Assembly (NCBI RefSeq): GCF_024721975.1
Contig: NZ_JANQBB010000004.1
Location: 248,001-312,000, forward strand
Direction of reading: 5' to 3'
Length of the DNA stretch: 64,000 nt
From: Paenibacillus endoradicis
Lineage (GTDB): Bacteria; Bacillota; Bacilli; Paenibacillales; Paenibacillaceae
The translations under genes were made by a program, and so were the position numbers. The notes under the pieces were generated by a model. The model worked only from the letters and a program-made list of their open reading frames with translations, did not search any database and was not told the DNA's origin. Positions 35,626 to 43,855 of the stretch are shown in pieces (the stretch's first letter is position 1; every line of letters starts with the position of its first letter).

Positions 35626-36525
35626 TCAATTATTAACCTTGTGGCGTGGTTCAATGATCTGGATGAATGTTTTCGTTGCACGTGACAAAGGGAACATTTT
35701 TGAATAACAGATACCGATATTTCGACGTGGAATTTCCTCTGTGAGCTGAATTTCATGTAATAATCCATTTTTCAAATAATGTTCAGAGAACTCTTTCGTG
35801 ACACAAGCAATACCGAGATTAATTTTCGCAAACTCTAACAATAAATCATGGGAACCTAATTCAAAATCTGGCGAAATCTGATGTCCCTGTTCTTTTAAGT
35901 ATTGCTCTACATATTTACGGGAATTAGAGTTTTTTTCGAGAAAAATTAAGGGCATGCTTATGAGCTGCTCTAAACTAATTGGATTAGTTGTTAAATGCTT
36001 ATATTTCTGACCACAAACGAAAATATCACGTACTTCTTTGCAAGGGATGAAATGGAATTTGTTATCTTGAATCGGTAAGTTGCAAATGCCGACATCTGCT
36101 TTACCCTCTTTAATAAAATCACAAATTTCAATCGTTGTTCCGTTTATAATATTAAGTTTGATTCCAGGGTATTTTGTATAGAACTCTTCTAAATAGGGCA
36201 ATAAAAAGTAACGAGAGATCGTATCTCCTACACCTATATTTAATACCCCTGTTAACAAGTTTTTAGATTCCAAAATTTTTTCCTCGGCCATACTTAACAG
36301 ATTCATGGCAGAATTCACATGTTCATATAGTAGAATACCTTCTGTTGTTAAGGTCACGCCTTTCGTTGTGCGATAAAACAATATAATGTCCAACTCTTTT
36401 TCGAGTTTTAGAATGGCTTGGCTAACGGCCGATTGTGTTAAATATAATTGCTCTGCAGCTTTTGAGATGCTTTTCTGAAGTGCAACCTCTTTAAATATTC
36501 GATATAAATCTAATTTGCCAATCAT
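35626..36525 (-). CDS. LysR-family transcriptional regulator
   Basis: 299 residues. An N-terminal HTH (LYRIFKEVALQKSISKAAEQL, then YLTQSAVSQAILKLEKELDI) is followed by a LysR substrate-binding domain (about 90-295). It is divergent from the CofE-like gene at 36659 with a 133-base gap, the classical arrangement for activation of the neighbour. No T-N11-A box is certain from eye inspection. The effector is unknown. Confidence 0.9.
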   Translation of the reverse strand: MIGKLDLYRIFKEVALQKSISKAAEQLYLTQSAVSQAILKLEKELDIILFYRTTKGVTLTTEGILLYEHVNSAMNLLSMAEEKILESKNLLTGVLNIGVGDTISRYFLLPYLEEFYTKYPGIKLNIINGTTIEICDFIKEGKADVGICNLPIQDNKFHFIPCKEVRDIFVCGQKYKHLTTNPISLEQLISMPLIFLEKNSNSRKYVEQYLKEQGHQISPDFELGSHDLLLEFAKINLGIACVTKEFSEHYLKNGLLHEIQLTEEIPRRNIGICYSKMFPLSRATKTFIQIIEPRHKVNN

Positions 36526-36658
36526 ATTAATGCTCCTTATGTCCGATATTATAGATATTAATTTTACTTATATCATGTTATAAGGGTATAGTAAATCTAT
36601 ACAGATGAATAACGATAACTAGCAAACATATAATTATTCCGTTAAAGGAGAACTTACA

Positions 36659-37849
36659 TTGCAAAGAGTAGTTGGAACAGTAGTTAGAGGTCTTCGTGGA
36701 CCGATCATTAATAATGGTGACAATATTGAGCAAATCGTAGTGGATACCGTATTAAATGCCGCTAAAGTTGAGGGCTTTACTATTGAAGATCGTGATATTG
36801 TAACAGTAACTGAATCAATTGTAGCTCGTGCACAAGGTAATTATGCAACGATAGATGCAATTGCCGCTGATGTGAGCGCTAAATTTGGAACAGATACAGT
36901 AGGGGTTATTTTCCCTATTCTAAGCCGTAATCGTTTTGCTAACTGTTTAAGAGGGATTGCCAAAGGCGTACAAAAAGTAGTGCTAATGTTAAGCTACCCT
37001 TCTGATGAAGTTGGTAACCATCTTGTCGATCTAGACGAACTTGATGCAAAAGGTGTTAATCCGTGGACTGATGTATTAACTGAAGCGGAATTCCGTCAAC
37101 ATTTTGGATACAAAAAACATACATTCACTGGCGTGGATTATATAGACTACTATAAATCATTGATTGAAGCTGAAGGTGCATCTTGTGAAGTGATCTTCTC
37201 CAACAATCCAAAAACAATTTTAGATTATACAAAGAGCGTATTAACTTGTGATATTCATACAAGATTCCGTACGAAACGTATTCTGGAAGCTAATGGTGCT
37301 GAGAAAGTATATGGTCTTGATAATATACTTTCTCAATCTATTAACGGAAGTGGACACAACGAAGCTTACGGTCTACTTGGCTCGAACAAAGCAACAGAAG
37401 ATAGTGTGAAGCTATTCCCTAACAACTGTCAGCCAATTGTAGATGGTATTCAAGCGAAAATCTTAGAGCAAACGGGTAAATTAGTTGAAGTTATGGTTTA
37501 CGGAGATGGTGCATTCAAAGATCCAGTCGGTAAAATATGGGAGCTTGCTGATCCAGTTGTATCTCCAGCATATACTATTGGTCTTGATGGAACGCCTAAT
37601 GAAATAAAACTTAAATACTTAGCTGATAATAACTTCTCACATCTACGTGGAGAAGAGTTGCAAAAAGCAATTTCTGAATATATTACGAACAAGAATGAGA
37701 ATCTTGTAGGTGCAATGGAAGCTCAAGGCACAACGCCACGTAAATTAACGGATCTTATCGGTTCATTATCTGATCTAACTTCAGGTAGTGGAGATAAAGG
37801 AACGCCGATGGTTTATATTCAAGGCTATTTCGATAACTATACAAAATAA
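36659..37849 (+). CDS. CofE-like (F420-0:L-glutamate ligase family) protein
   Basis: 396 residues, starting at TTG 36659, eight bases after AAAGGAG. The N-terminal region (residues 1-70: GDNIEQIVVDTVLNAA, then DRDIVTVTESIVARAQGNY) resembles F420-0:gamma-glutamyl ligase CofE, including the T-E-S-I-V-A-R-A-Q-G segment; homologues in Firmicutes that lack F420 are uncharacterised. The length exceeds CofE (about 250), with an extra C-terminal part (YGDGAFKDPVGKIWELADP). An amide-bond-forming role on an acidic substrate is plausible. It is likely controlled by the divergent LysR protein. Single gene. Confidence 0.75.
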   Translation: MQRVVGTVVRGLRGPIINNGDNIEQIVVDTVLNAAKVEGFTIEDRDIVTVTESIVARAQGNYATIDAIAADVSAKFGTDTVGVIFPILSRNRFANCLRGIAKGVQKVVLMLSYPSDEVGNHLVDLDELDAKGVNPWTDVLTEAEFRQHFGYKKHTFTGVDYIDYYKSLIEAEGASCEVIFSNNPKTILDYTKSVLTCDIHTRFRTKRILEANGAEKVYGLDNILSQSINGSGHNEAYGLLGSNKATEDSVKLFPNNCQPIVDGIQAKILEQTGKLVEVMVYGDGAFKDPVGKIWELADPVVSPAYTIGLDGTPNEIKLKYLADNNFSHLRGEELQKAISEYITNKNENLVGAMEAQGTTPRKLTDLIGSLSDLTSGSGDKGTPMVYIQGYFDNYTK

Positions 37850-37897
37850 TTTAATCTGCAAGATGATCTCAAGTAATTATGCGGATACTTAATTACC

Positions 37898-37943
37898 AAA
37901 GACCTTCTAATCGTTAGAAAACGATAACTAGAAGGTCTTTTTT
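37898..37943 (+). terminator. Rho-independent terminator after the CofE-like gene
   Basis: Stem AAAGACCTTCTA / TAGAAGGTCTTT with an inner TCGTT/AACGA pairing is followed by a T run. Confidence 0.85.
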
Positions 37944-38119
37944 GTAAACTTAAGTTGTATTGCTATTAAGAAGGCTACAATCATTTATAAAATTCTATAC
38001 AAGTTATTCACTAAAGTATAAACTTAACTTACCGTAATTTATGTGAGAAAAATGGTTATCTTATAATACATATAACATACAAAGCACTAACCTATACTAG
38101 AGAATAAGGGGTTAACCGT

Positions 38120-40144
38120 ATGGATTTGTTAATAATGGTATTGTTATTATTAGTTTGCTTATTAGTTTCAAACATAATTAGTCATTATATCCCCTCTATA
38201 CCTACAGCGTTAATTCAAATTGCACTAGGAATTATACTCACCTTTATATTTTCAGATATTTCATTTGAACTAGAATCAGAATGGTTCTTATTATTATTTA
38301 TTGCTCCTCTTTTATTTAATGACGGAAGACATTTTCCACGTGAAGCATTATGGAAAATGAAAGTCCCCATACTAGGCAATGCTATTGTCCTTGTTCTAAT
38401 AACGACGATCGGTGGAGGATACTTTATCCATTGGATGATTCCGGATATCCCGATTGCCGCAGCGTTTGCATTAGCTGCGATTCTTTCGCCTACTGACCCT
38501 GTAGCGGTTAATGGAATAGCAAAGCGAATTCATATTCCCGAAAAAGTATTGAATTTGGTAAGAGGAGAATCTCTTATTAATGATGCTTCTGGCTTAGTAG
38601 CATTTAATTATGCAGTCGTCGCAGTCGTTACAGGATACTTCTCGATCAAAGAAGCATTTTTTGATTTTACATATGTATTTATTGCAGGTGCAGTAATAGG
38701 GTTAGTCTTAATATTACTAATTACTTGGATAACATTTGTTCTGCGTAAGAAAGGTATTACCGATGTAACTTTTCATTCGTTGTTACAAGTATTGACCCCA
38801 TTTATTATTTATATCGTAACCGAAGAGCTTTTGCATGCATCAGGAGTAATTGCAGTTGTAGTAGCAGGGGTTACGCATTCTTTAACTTCTGAGCGAACAG
38901 AGAAGCTAGTGGCTGAAGAGAAAGTACTAACAGAAAATATTTGGTCGATTGTGTTATTTGTATTGAATGGTGTTGTATTCCTACTATTAGGTCTTAACAT
39001 TCCTTCTTCTATGCAATCCACAGTAGCTAATCCTAACATAGGCAACTGGTTAGCAATTGTATATGTACTTGCGATTGGTGTAGTTATTCTAGCTATTCGC
39101 TTTGTGTGGACATATGTATTCTCCTATTATCAATATCGCTTCCTTAAGACAATAGATGCAGAGCGACCAAGCTTCAAAACAAGCTTATTAATTAGTTTAA
39201 CTGGTGTGCGTGGCGCAGTGACCATGGCAGGGGTTCTATCTATTCCATTTCTCATTAAGAGCGGTGAGCTGTTTCCAGAACGGTCGTTGATTTTATTTAT
39301 AGCTGCAGGCGTTATTTTATTCACATTAATCGTTGCAACTGTGTTTCTACCATTACTAAGTAAAGATGGTTCTTCAAAAGCGGGAGTTCAGAATAAAAAT
39401 AATATCGCTAAAGCAAAACAGAAAATTTTACTAGCAGCCATTAAGAAGATGAGACAAGAGATGAATGAAGAGAATGAGCCTGTCGTATATGAGCTCATGA
39501 GTGAATATAGAATGATGTTCGAGGGAATGCATCTAGATGATTGGGAAGATAAAGAACATTATCGTAAAAAAATTACAGAAATAAGATTATTAGGACTGAA
39601 AGCTGAACGGAAATATATCCATGATCTGATGAACGATAGTCAAATCGATCAAGAGGTGTTTGATACATTTGAACAATCGCTAGAGCATCGTGAAGAGATG
39701 CTTTCTACTAATGTTCGCACCGGAGCAAAGTATATTTTAGGACGAGCGATTAGAGGCTGGTATCAGTTTAACGGCAAACATCGTAAGGAAACAGGACTTA
39801 ATCAAGATAAATTACGTCTTGGAAAACATATTCAGTTAAGAGCAATGCAAGCAGCTATTGCAACGATTAAGGAATATGCCCTTACAAGTGATACACCTGA
39901 TATTGCCCAAGCAGTAATATTAGACTACAAAAGAATAATAAGTCGTTCCAAAGAAAAAGCAGCAACTAACTATGAAGTAAGAGAAGAGCAAAAAGAGGCA
40001 CTGCGTCTAATGGTAATGGATATAGAACGACAAGAAATTCATAGTATGCTCGCAGCAGGCGAAATCACCAGTGAAGAGGCGAAAGAATTAAGACGCTTTG
40101 TAAACTACATTGAGAGTGTTACGTTGTATGAACATATAGAATGA
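38120..40144 (+). CDS. CPA1-family Na+/H+ antiporter
   Basis: 674 residues. About twelve helices occupy residues 1-425. The transport site is seen in AAILSPTDPVAVNGIAKR (the acidic residue in the broken helix) and GESLINDASGLVAFNYA, with RGAVTMAGVLSIPF later. A ~250-residue, highly charged C-terminal cytoplasmic domain follows, expected to regulate transport by pH or ions. NhaG/YvgP-type proteins of Bacillales have this layout. GGGG precedes the ATG. It works in sodium extrusion and pH balance at the membrane. Confidence 0.9.
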   Translation: MDLLIMVLLLLVCLLVSNIISHYIPSIPTALIQIALGIILTFIFSDISFELESEWFLLLFIAPLLFNDGRHFPREALWKMKVPILGNAIVLVLITTIGGGYFIHWMIPDIPIAAAFALAAILSPTDPVAVNGIAKRIHIPEKVLNLVRGESLINDASGLVAFNYAVVAVVTGYFSIKEAFFDFTYVFIAGAVIGLVLILLITWITFVLRKKGITDVTFHSLLQVLTPFIIYIVTEELLHASGVIAVVVAGVTHSLTSERTEKLVAEEKVLTENIWSIVLFVLNGVVFLLLGLNIPSSMQSTVANPNIGNWLAIVYVLAIGVVILAIRFVWTYVFSYYQYRFLKTIDAERPSFKTSLLISLTGVRGAVTMAGVLSIPFLIKSGELFPERSLILFIAAGVILFTLIVATVFLPLLSKDGSSKAGVQNKNNIAKAKQKILLAAIKKMRQEMNEENEPVVYELMSEYRMMFEGMHLDDWEDKEHYRKKITEIRLLGLKAERKYIHDLMNDSQIDQEVFDTFEQSLEHREEMLSTNVRTGAKYILGRAIRGWYQFNGKHRKETGLNQDKLRLGKHIQLRAMQAAIATIKEYALTSDTPDIAQAVILDYKRIISRSKEKAATNYEVREEQKEALRLMVMDIERQEIHSMLAAGEITSEEAKELRRFVNYIESVTLYEHIE

Positions 40145-40204
40145 AAAGAGTAAAATGAGTCTGGTATTTAGATATTTTTAAATTATTGATAGAAAACACA
40201 TAAA

Positions 40205-40238
40205 AAAAGTAGGGAGAATATTCTTCCTACTTTTTTTA
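40205..40238 (+). terminator. Rho-independent terminator after the antiporter gene
   Basis: Stem AGTAGGGAGAAT / ATTCTTCCTACT, flanked by AAAAA and TTTTTTT, lies 60 bases after the stop. Confidence 0.85.
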
Positions 40239-40358
40239 TGAGAAACCCTTCTTAAAACTATTTCAAATGTATGAAGCGGATATTTATAGCAAGTTGAATT
40301 ACGGTTGGTGCTACGATGAATAACAGTTAGAATAAATAAGTATCCATTTTTCTCCTAT

Positions 40359-41498
40359 TCATCTCTCCGTACTCTTGGTTAACTCGAAAATCAATTCGTT
40401 AGCCATCCGCTTATTAAGATGATACGTTTCAAATTTTTCAAGACTTGTGGACAATTCTTTGATTGTCTCGATCTGGTAATCGGTCGGTGGCTCTAGTTCA
40501 ACAAGTCTTTCATAGTTTTGGTAGGCCACTTTGAGCGCAGTTTCCGGAGAAAGTAAATCGATGATTTCGTATAACGCATTTGCTGCTTGCTCTGTAGACA
40601 AACCATATCCCGAATCGGTAGATATCATGAACTTATCCGGATACTGTTCTATTAACGGTACGAAATCTTCTAATGTATTGGTACTCTCGTTATTATATGC
40701 AGTAAATCCTGCAAAAAAATCAATGTACAAATTCGGATGTTTGGCCAATAACGTTTCAATATTACTTGGAGAGTTGTAAGCATTCGCATGTCCAAAAATA
40801 ATGATTGTATCAGGATGCTGTTCCAATGCTTCTTCCAAATACATAATAGGGGTTCCATTCGGTGGATCGATATGCAATAGGATGGGGGTGTGATATTTCG
40901 CCGCCAGATCGTAGATTTGTGGTAAATTCCCGTCATTAGGATGCTCAGCTTTCCATTCTAGTTTGGAAACAACGGGTGAATAGATGGATGCGGCAGCGAC
41001 CTCTCCGATATTCAAATAACCTTGCTCTAATTTTTCCTTTACGATTGATAGCCCCTCTTCTTCATAAATGGGGAATCCAGCAAAGGAAGGGTAGATATGT
41101 GAGGGATCCTTTTGATACTGTATCCAAGCAAGTTGATCCGTGGTTTGAGCGCTCGGCTCGGAAATATTACCAAACAATACGATTCGGTCGATACCGAATT
41201 GTTTCCATTTATTTACCGCATTTTGATTCACCGCATCGTGGTTATGAATGTCGATGACTGTAAGATCATAATAGATCTCGTGCAATTCTTTTTCAGGATC
41301 TTTGTGTTTACGAATGTTTTGAATAAGTTCCAGGTCGCCCTCCTGTGGAGTATACTCGGTTAGAGGTTTGACAATCACTTTATTGGTTGTTAGAGTTTCA
41401 CTCAAATTGTCTGATGTGGATGAGGAGCATCCGATTATTAATGTGATTACAAAGAAAGTTAATGCGAAAAGTGCTATTCGATGACTCATACGGGGCAT
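40359..41498 (-). CDS. amidohydrolase-family lipoprotein
   Basis: 379 residues. The signal peptide ends in a lipobox (TLIIGCSS), so the enzyme is anchored outside the membrane. The TIM-barrel amidohydrolase fold has DIHNHDAVN (metal His pair), YHTPILLHIDPP (third His), IIFGHANAY and the late Asp in MISTDSGYGL. The start at ATG 41498 is seven bases from GGAGG; the ATG two codons upstream is adjacent to it. It follows a LacI regulator gene by 16 bases and is in the same leftward operon, so its substrate is probably sugar-derived. The reaction is unknown. Confidence 0.8.
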   Translation of the reverse strand: MPRMSHRIALFALTFFVITLIIGCSSSTSDNLSETLTTNKVIVKPLTEYTPQEGDLELIQNIRKHKDPEKELHEIYYDLTVIDIHNHDAVNQNAVNKWKQFGIDRIVLFGNISEPSAQTTDQLAWIQYQKDPSHIYPSFAGFPIYEEEGLSIVKEKLEQGYLNIGEVAAASIYSPVVSKLEWKAEHPNDGNLPQIYDLAAKYHTPILLHIDPPNGTPIMYLEEALEQHPDTIIIFGHANAYNSPSNIETLLAKHPNLYIDFFAGFTAYNNESTNTLEDFVPLIEQYPDKFMISTDSGYGLSTEQAANALYEIIDLLSPETALKVAYQNYERLVELEPPTDYQIETIKELSTSLEKFETYHLNKRMANELIFELTKSTER

Positions 41499-41514
41499 TT
41501 TCATTCCTCCATTC

Positions 41515-42522
41515 TCAAATAGGTTTAACGCTGTTACCTTTGAACAAGCTAGGAGTTAATCTTATCGTTTTTCCGCTCCCCCCATTGATCAATTCGAGCA
41601 GCATTTCCGCCGCCTTTATACCTATAGCGGGGTTATCTATTACGATGGATGCTAGTGGGGGATTATAGTATTTGCCTACGAAGAGTCCATCATAACCAAT
41701 GACGGAGAGATGTTCGGGCACTAGAACTCCCTTTTCCGCCAAGGATGAAATAGCGCCCATAGCCATTAGATCGTTTGCGAAAAAGATAGCCGTTATTGTG
41801 GGGTTGAGATGCAGCAACTGGTGCGCACTCTCATTCCCCCCGTTACCCGTATAATCGCTCCAAAAGACGGGTGTATCTTCGACAGTTAGATGAGCCTCTT
41901 CGGTTGCTCTTCTGAAACCTTCTAGCCGTTCCCTGCTGATTTCAAAGCATTCAGGTCCGTTAACGAACCCGATCCGTCTGTGCCCACAATCAATCAAGTA
42001 GCGTGTGGCCATGTAAGCGCCCATGTTCTCATCCGTGTTAATGTTGGAGCAAAATCGGGTTAACGTCGAACTCTCAAGTACGACAGCTGGATGATTCATC
42101 TCTTTTAAGTCCTCATAGATCGGATGGTCGGCACGGAATACACTCAATAAAATACATCCGCTCAGATTGCGGAAATTCAGGATGTCGTTGAGTTCTCCTC
42201 TTGAATAGTTGTGACTACGAATGGTATAAATGATTGCACGGTAGTTGTAAGAGGCCAATGTTTTATTAATGTATGGCAGCAATTCAAAGAAAGCAGGACG
42301 TGCTTCAAAGTCGCTGTCCTCCAATAGGATTCCAATCAATTCGCTTTTCTGTCTAACCAATTCCTTAGCGGCTAAGTTTGGTACGTAACCAAGTGCATTG
42401 GCTGCTTCCAAAACTTGTACCCTCGTCTTGTTTTTGACGCCGTAGTCTCCATTCAACGCTCTGGATACTGTACTTATCGATAAGTTACAATGGAGGGCTA
42501 CATCTTTTAGAGATATTTTCAT
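41515..42522 (-). CDS. LacI-family transcriptional regulator
   Basis: 335 residues. The HTH (ISLKDVALHCNLSISTVSRAL, the classical LacI recognition helix) and hinge (LGYVPNLAAKELV) precede a periplasmic-binding-protein-like sugar sensor. I place the start at ATG 42522, preceded by AGGTGA; an upstream in-frame extension to 42630 runs through the operator and is not real. It heads an operon with the amidohydrolase lipoprotein gene and probably represses itself from the GGGAACGTTCCC operators upstream. Confidence 0.92.
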   Translation of the reverse strand: MKISLKDVALHCNLSISTVSRALNGDYGVKNKTRVQVLEAANALGYVPNLAAKELVRQKSELIGILLEDSDFEARPAFFELLPYINKTLASYNYRAIIYTIRSHNYSRGELNDILNFRNLSGCILLSVFRADHPIYEDLKEMNHPAVVLESSTLTRFCSNINTDENMGAYMATRYLIDCGHRRIGFVNGPECFEISRERLEGFRRATEEAHLTVEDTPVFWSDYTGNGGNESAHQLLHLNPTITAIFFANDLMAMGAISSLAEKGVLVPEHLSVIGYDGLFVGKYYNPPLASIVIDNPAIGIKAAEMLLELINGGSGKTIRLTPSLFKGNSVKPI

Positions 42523-42538
42523 TATTTCACCTAATTTC

Positions 42539-42614
42539 GGGAACGTTTGCAATTTCTGATTAGAATATATTACAAATGTAAATTTTTTGCAATGAATTTT
42601 TCGGGAACGTTCCC
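42539..42614 (-). promoter_or_regulatory. LacI-type operators flanking the operon promoter
   Basis: The perfect palindrome GGGAACGTTCCC (42603-42614) and a close copy, GGGAACGTTTGC (42539-42550), lie 64 bases apart, a spacing close to six helical turns. Between them on the minus strand is a promoter, TTGCAA, 17-base spacer, TATATT. The arrangement fits repression by LacI looping across the promoter. The palindrome also resembles a cre box, so CcpA is another possible binder. Confidence 0.7.
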
Positions 42615-43015
42615 TAAGTTTGCTTGTCATTTGAGTTTTCGGAAAACTCTCGAGCTATAAATCCAATAAGTTGATTTAAATTCAACAATAAGGTATAATT
42701 ATAATTTACTGTTAGATATATGTATGTTTTATGGTGAATCGTTGCTTACATAAAACTGAAGATTAATATGAAAATTAACTATTTGAATATGTGAATATGC
42801 GGCTGTGAGAATCACATACAATAGTAACTGAAACAACTTTTATTACATCAGTGCGATGTATCGATAATAATTGTTGTAAAATTTCGAATGAAATTTGAAT
42901 ATAAAACTAATATGATGGTGTGTTATATTACGATATAATCTTACTGAAATTATAGATTTTTATGTTAATGATGTTTACTGAACAGTTACAACAATCAGTA
43001 AATGAGGGAAACCGG
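42615..43015. other. AT-rich intergenic stretch
   Basis: About 400 bases without a supported gene. It separates the LacI operon from the leader-RNA locus at 43016. Apart from AT-rich promoter-like sequences near the right end I see no repeat, gene fragment or known RNA. Confidence 0.6.
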
Positions 43016-43093
43016 ATGTATCTAACAGATCAAGGCAAGGAACAATTGTTGAATCTTTTTTGGGTGAATGATACGCTCTCACTTGAGAGATGA
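43016..43093 (+). CDS. possible 25-residue leader peptide
   Basis: ATG 43016, seven bases after GAGGG, opens a 25-codon frame (MYLTDQGKEQLLNLFWVNDT and five more). It is too short for a family call. It lies at the head of a structured, terminated RNA and may be a leader peptide or chance frame. Confidence 0.3.
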   Translation: MYLTDQGKEQLLNLFWVNDTLSLER

Positions 43094-43196
43094 ATGAACA
43101 ATTACCGTGTACAGATTTGTAAGTGGAGCCGCTATAGAGTGGTGACTGTTTCGAGAGGTAGGGCGAAACCGAAGGACAATTTGCCTTAAATATTGT
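43094..43196 (+). ncRNA. unassigned structured leader RNA
   Basis: Between the small frame and a strong terminator lie stacked hairpins: CCGCT/AGTGG (43123-43142) and GTTTCG/CGAAAC (43148-43169), whose loop carries AGGTAGGGCGAA (43156-43167). The last motif and GGTGA resemble parts of the ydaO (c-di-AMP) riboswitch, but the order and the 3' part do not fit, so I do not assign that class. The next gene is a GNAT 75 bases past the terminator. Confidence 0.35.
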
Positions 43197-43230
43197 AAGC
43201 CATAACCATTCACTTGGTTATGGCTTTTTT
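43197..43230 (+). terminator. Rho-independent terminator after the structured leader
   Basis: A perfect 11-bp stem (AAGCCATAACC / GGTTATGGCTT) with an 8-base loop ends in six T residues. No gene of ordinary size lies before it on this strand, so it ends a short RNA or attenuates the GNAT gene. Confidence 0.8.
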
Positions 43231-43303
43231 AGTTTCTGTAACTTATATTTATCAATATTAGGTTCTAATAATATGGTAATGAATGAGGGAGTCGATACTA
43301 TTT

Positions 43304-43738
43304 ATGATAAGAAAGTTCAAAAATGAAGATATTGATAGAGTGATGTCTATTTGGGAAGCTAGTACAATTAAGGCGCATCCGTTTATTGATAAGGATTACT
43401 GGAAAAGTAATTATGATACGGTGAAAAATGTTTATATGCCTATGTCAGAGACTTTTGTCTATGATGATGGGGAACATATAAAAGGTTTTATTAGTGTAAT
43501 AAATAATGATTTCATAGGTGCTTTATTTGTAGATGTGAATGATCAAGGGTTAGGAATAGGAAGCCAATTGATGGATTATACAATCACGAAATATGAGAAG
43601 TTAAACTTAGCTGTATATAAAGATAATGAACAATCTGTAAGGTTTTATATGGGTAAAGGATTCAAAATAGTTGGAGAACAAAAGAATGAGGATTCTGGAT
43701 ATGAAGAATATATCATGGAAAAATCTAAGTTAGAATAG
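43304..43738 (+). CDS. GNAT-family acetyltransferase
   Basis: 144 residues of the compact GNAT fold: MIRKFKNEDIDRVMSIWEAS at the start, GALFVDVNDQGLGIGSQLMD as the acetyl-CoA loop and NLAVYKDNEQSVRFYMGKGF near the end. The ATG at 43304 matches where homologues begin, although AGGGAG is 12 bases away; ATG 43283 has no site. The family member is close to uncharacterised YjaB-like N-acetyltransferases. Preceded by the terminated leader RNA, which might control it. Confidence 0.87.
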   Translation: MIRKFKNEDIDRVMSIWEASTIKAHPFIDKDYWKSNYDTVKNVYMPMSETFVYDDGEHIKGFISVINNDFIGALFVDVNDQGLGIGSQLMDYTITKYEKLNLAVYKDNEQSVRFYMGKGFKIVGEQKNEDSGYEEYIMEKSKLE

Positions 43739-43750
43739 TTACATAGTTGA

Positions 43751-43786
43751 AATAACCGCAGCTTACCATTGAAGCTGCGGTTATTT
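43751..43786. terminator. bidirectional Rho-independent terminator
   Basis: A perfect 14-bp stem (AATAACCGCAGCTT / AAGCTGCGGTTATT) with a 7-base loop lies between the convergent GNAT and hydrolase genes. Confidence 0.85.
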
Positions 43787-43855
43787 TGTCTTTCATTGAA
43801 CAATCCCGTCTCAAGAGAACTTAAGTTGTAATTACTTAAATCAATTATATGTTAA

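Noticed and set aside
42523..42630. N-terminal extension of the LacI protein
   Set aside because: The extra residues overlap the promoter and operator; LacI proteins begin at the DNA-binding helix, and AGGTGA precedes ATG 42522.
43156..43167. ydaO (c-di-AMP) riboswitch
   Set aside because: Only isolated motifs (AGGTAGGGCGAA, GGTGA) agree; the conserved 3' block is absent and the downstream gene is not a usual target. Listed as unassigned instead.
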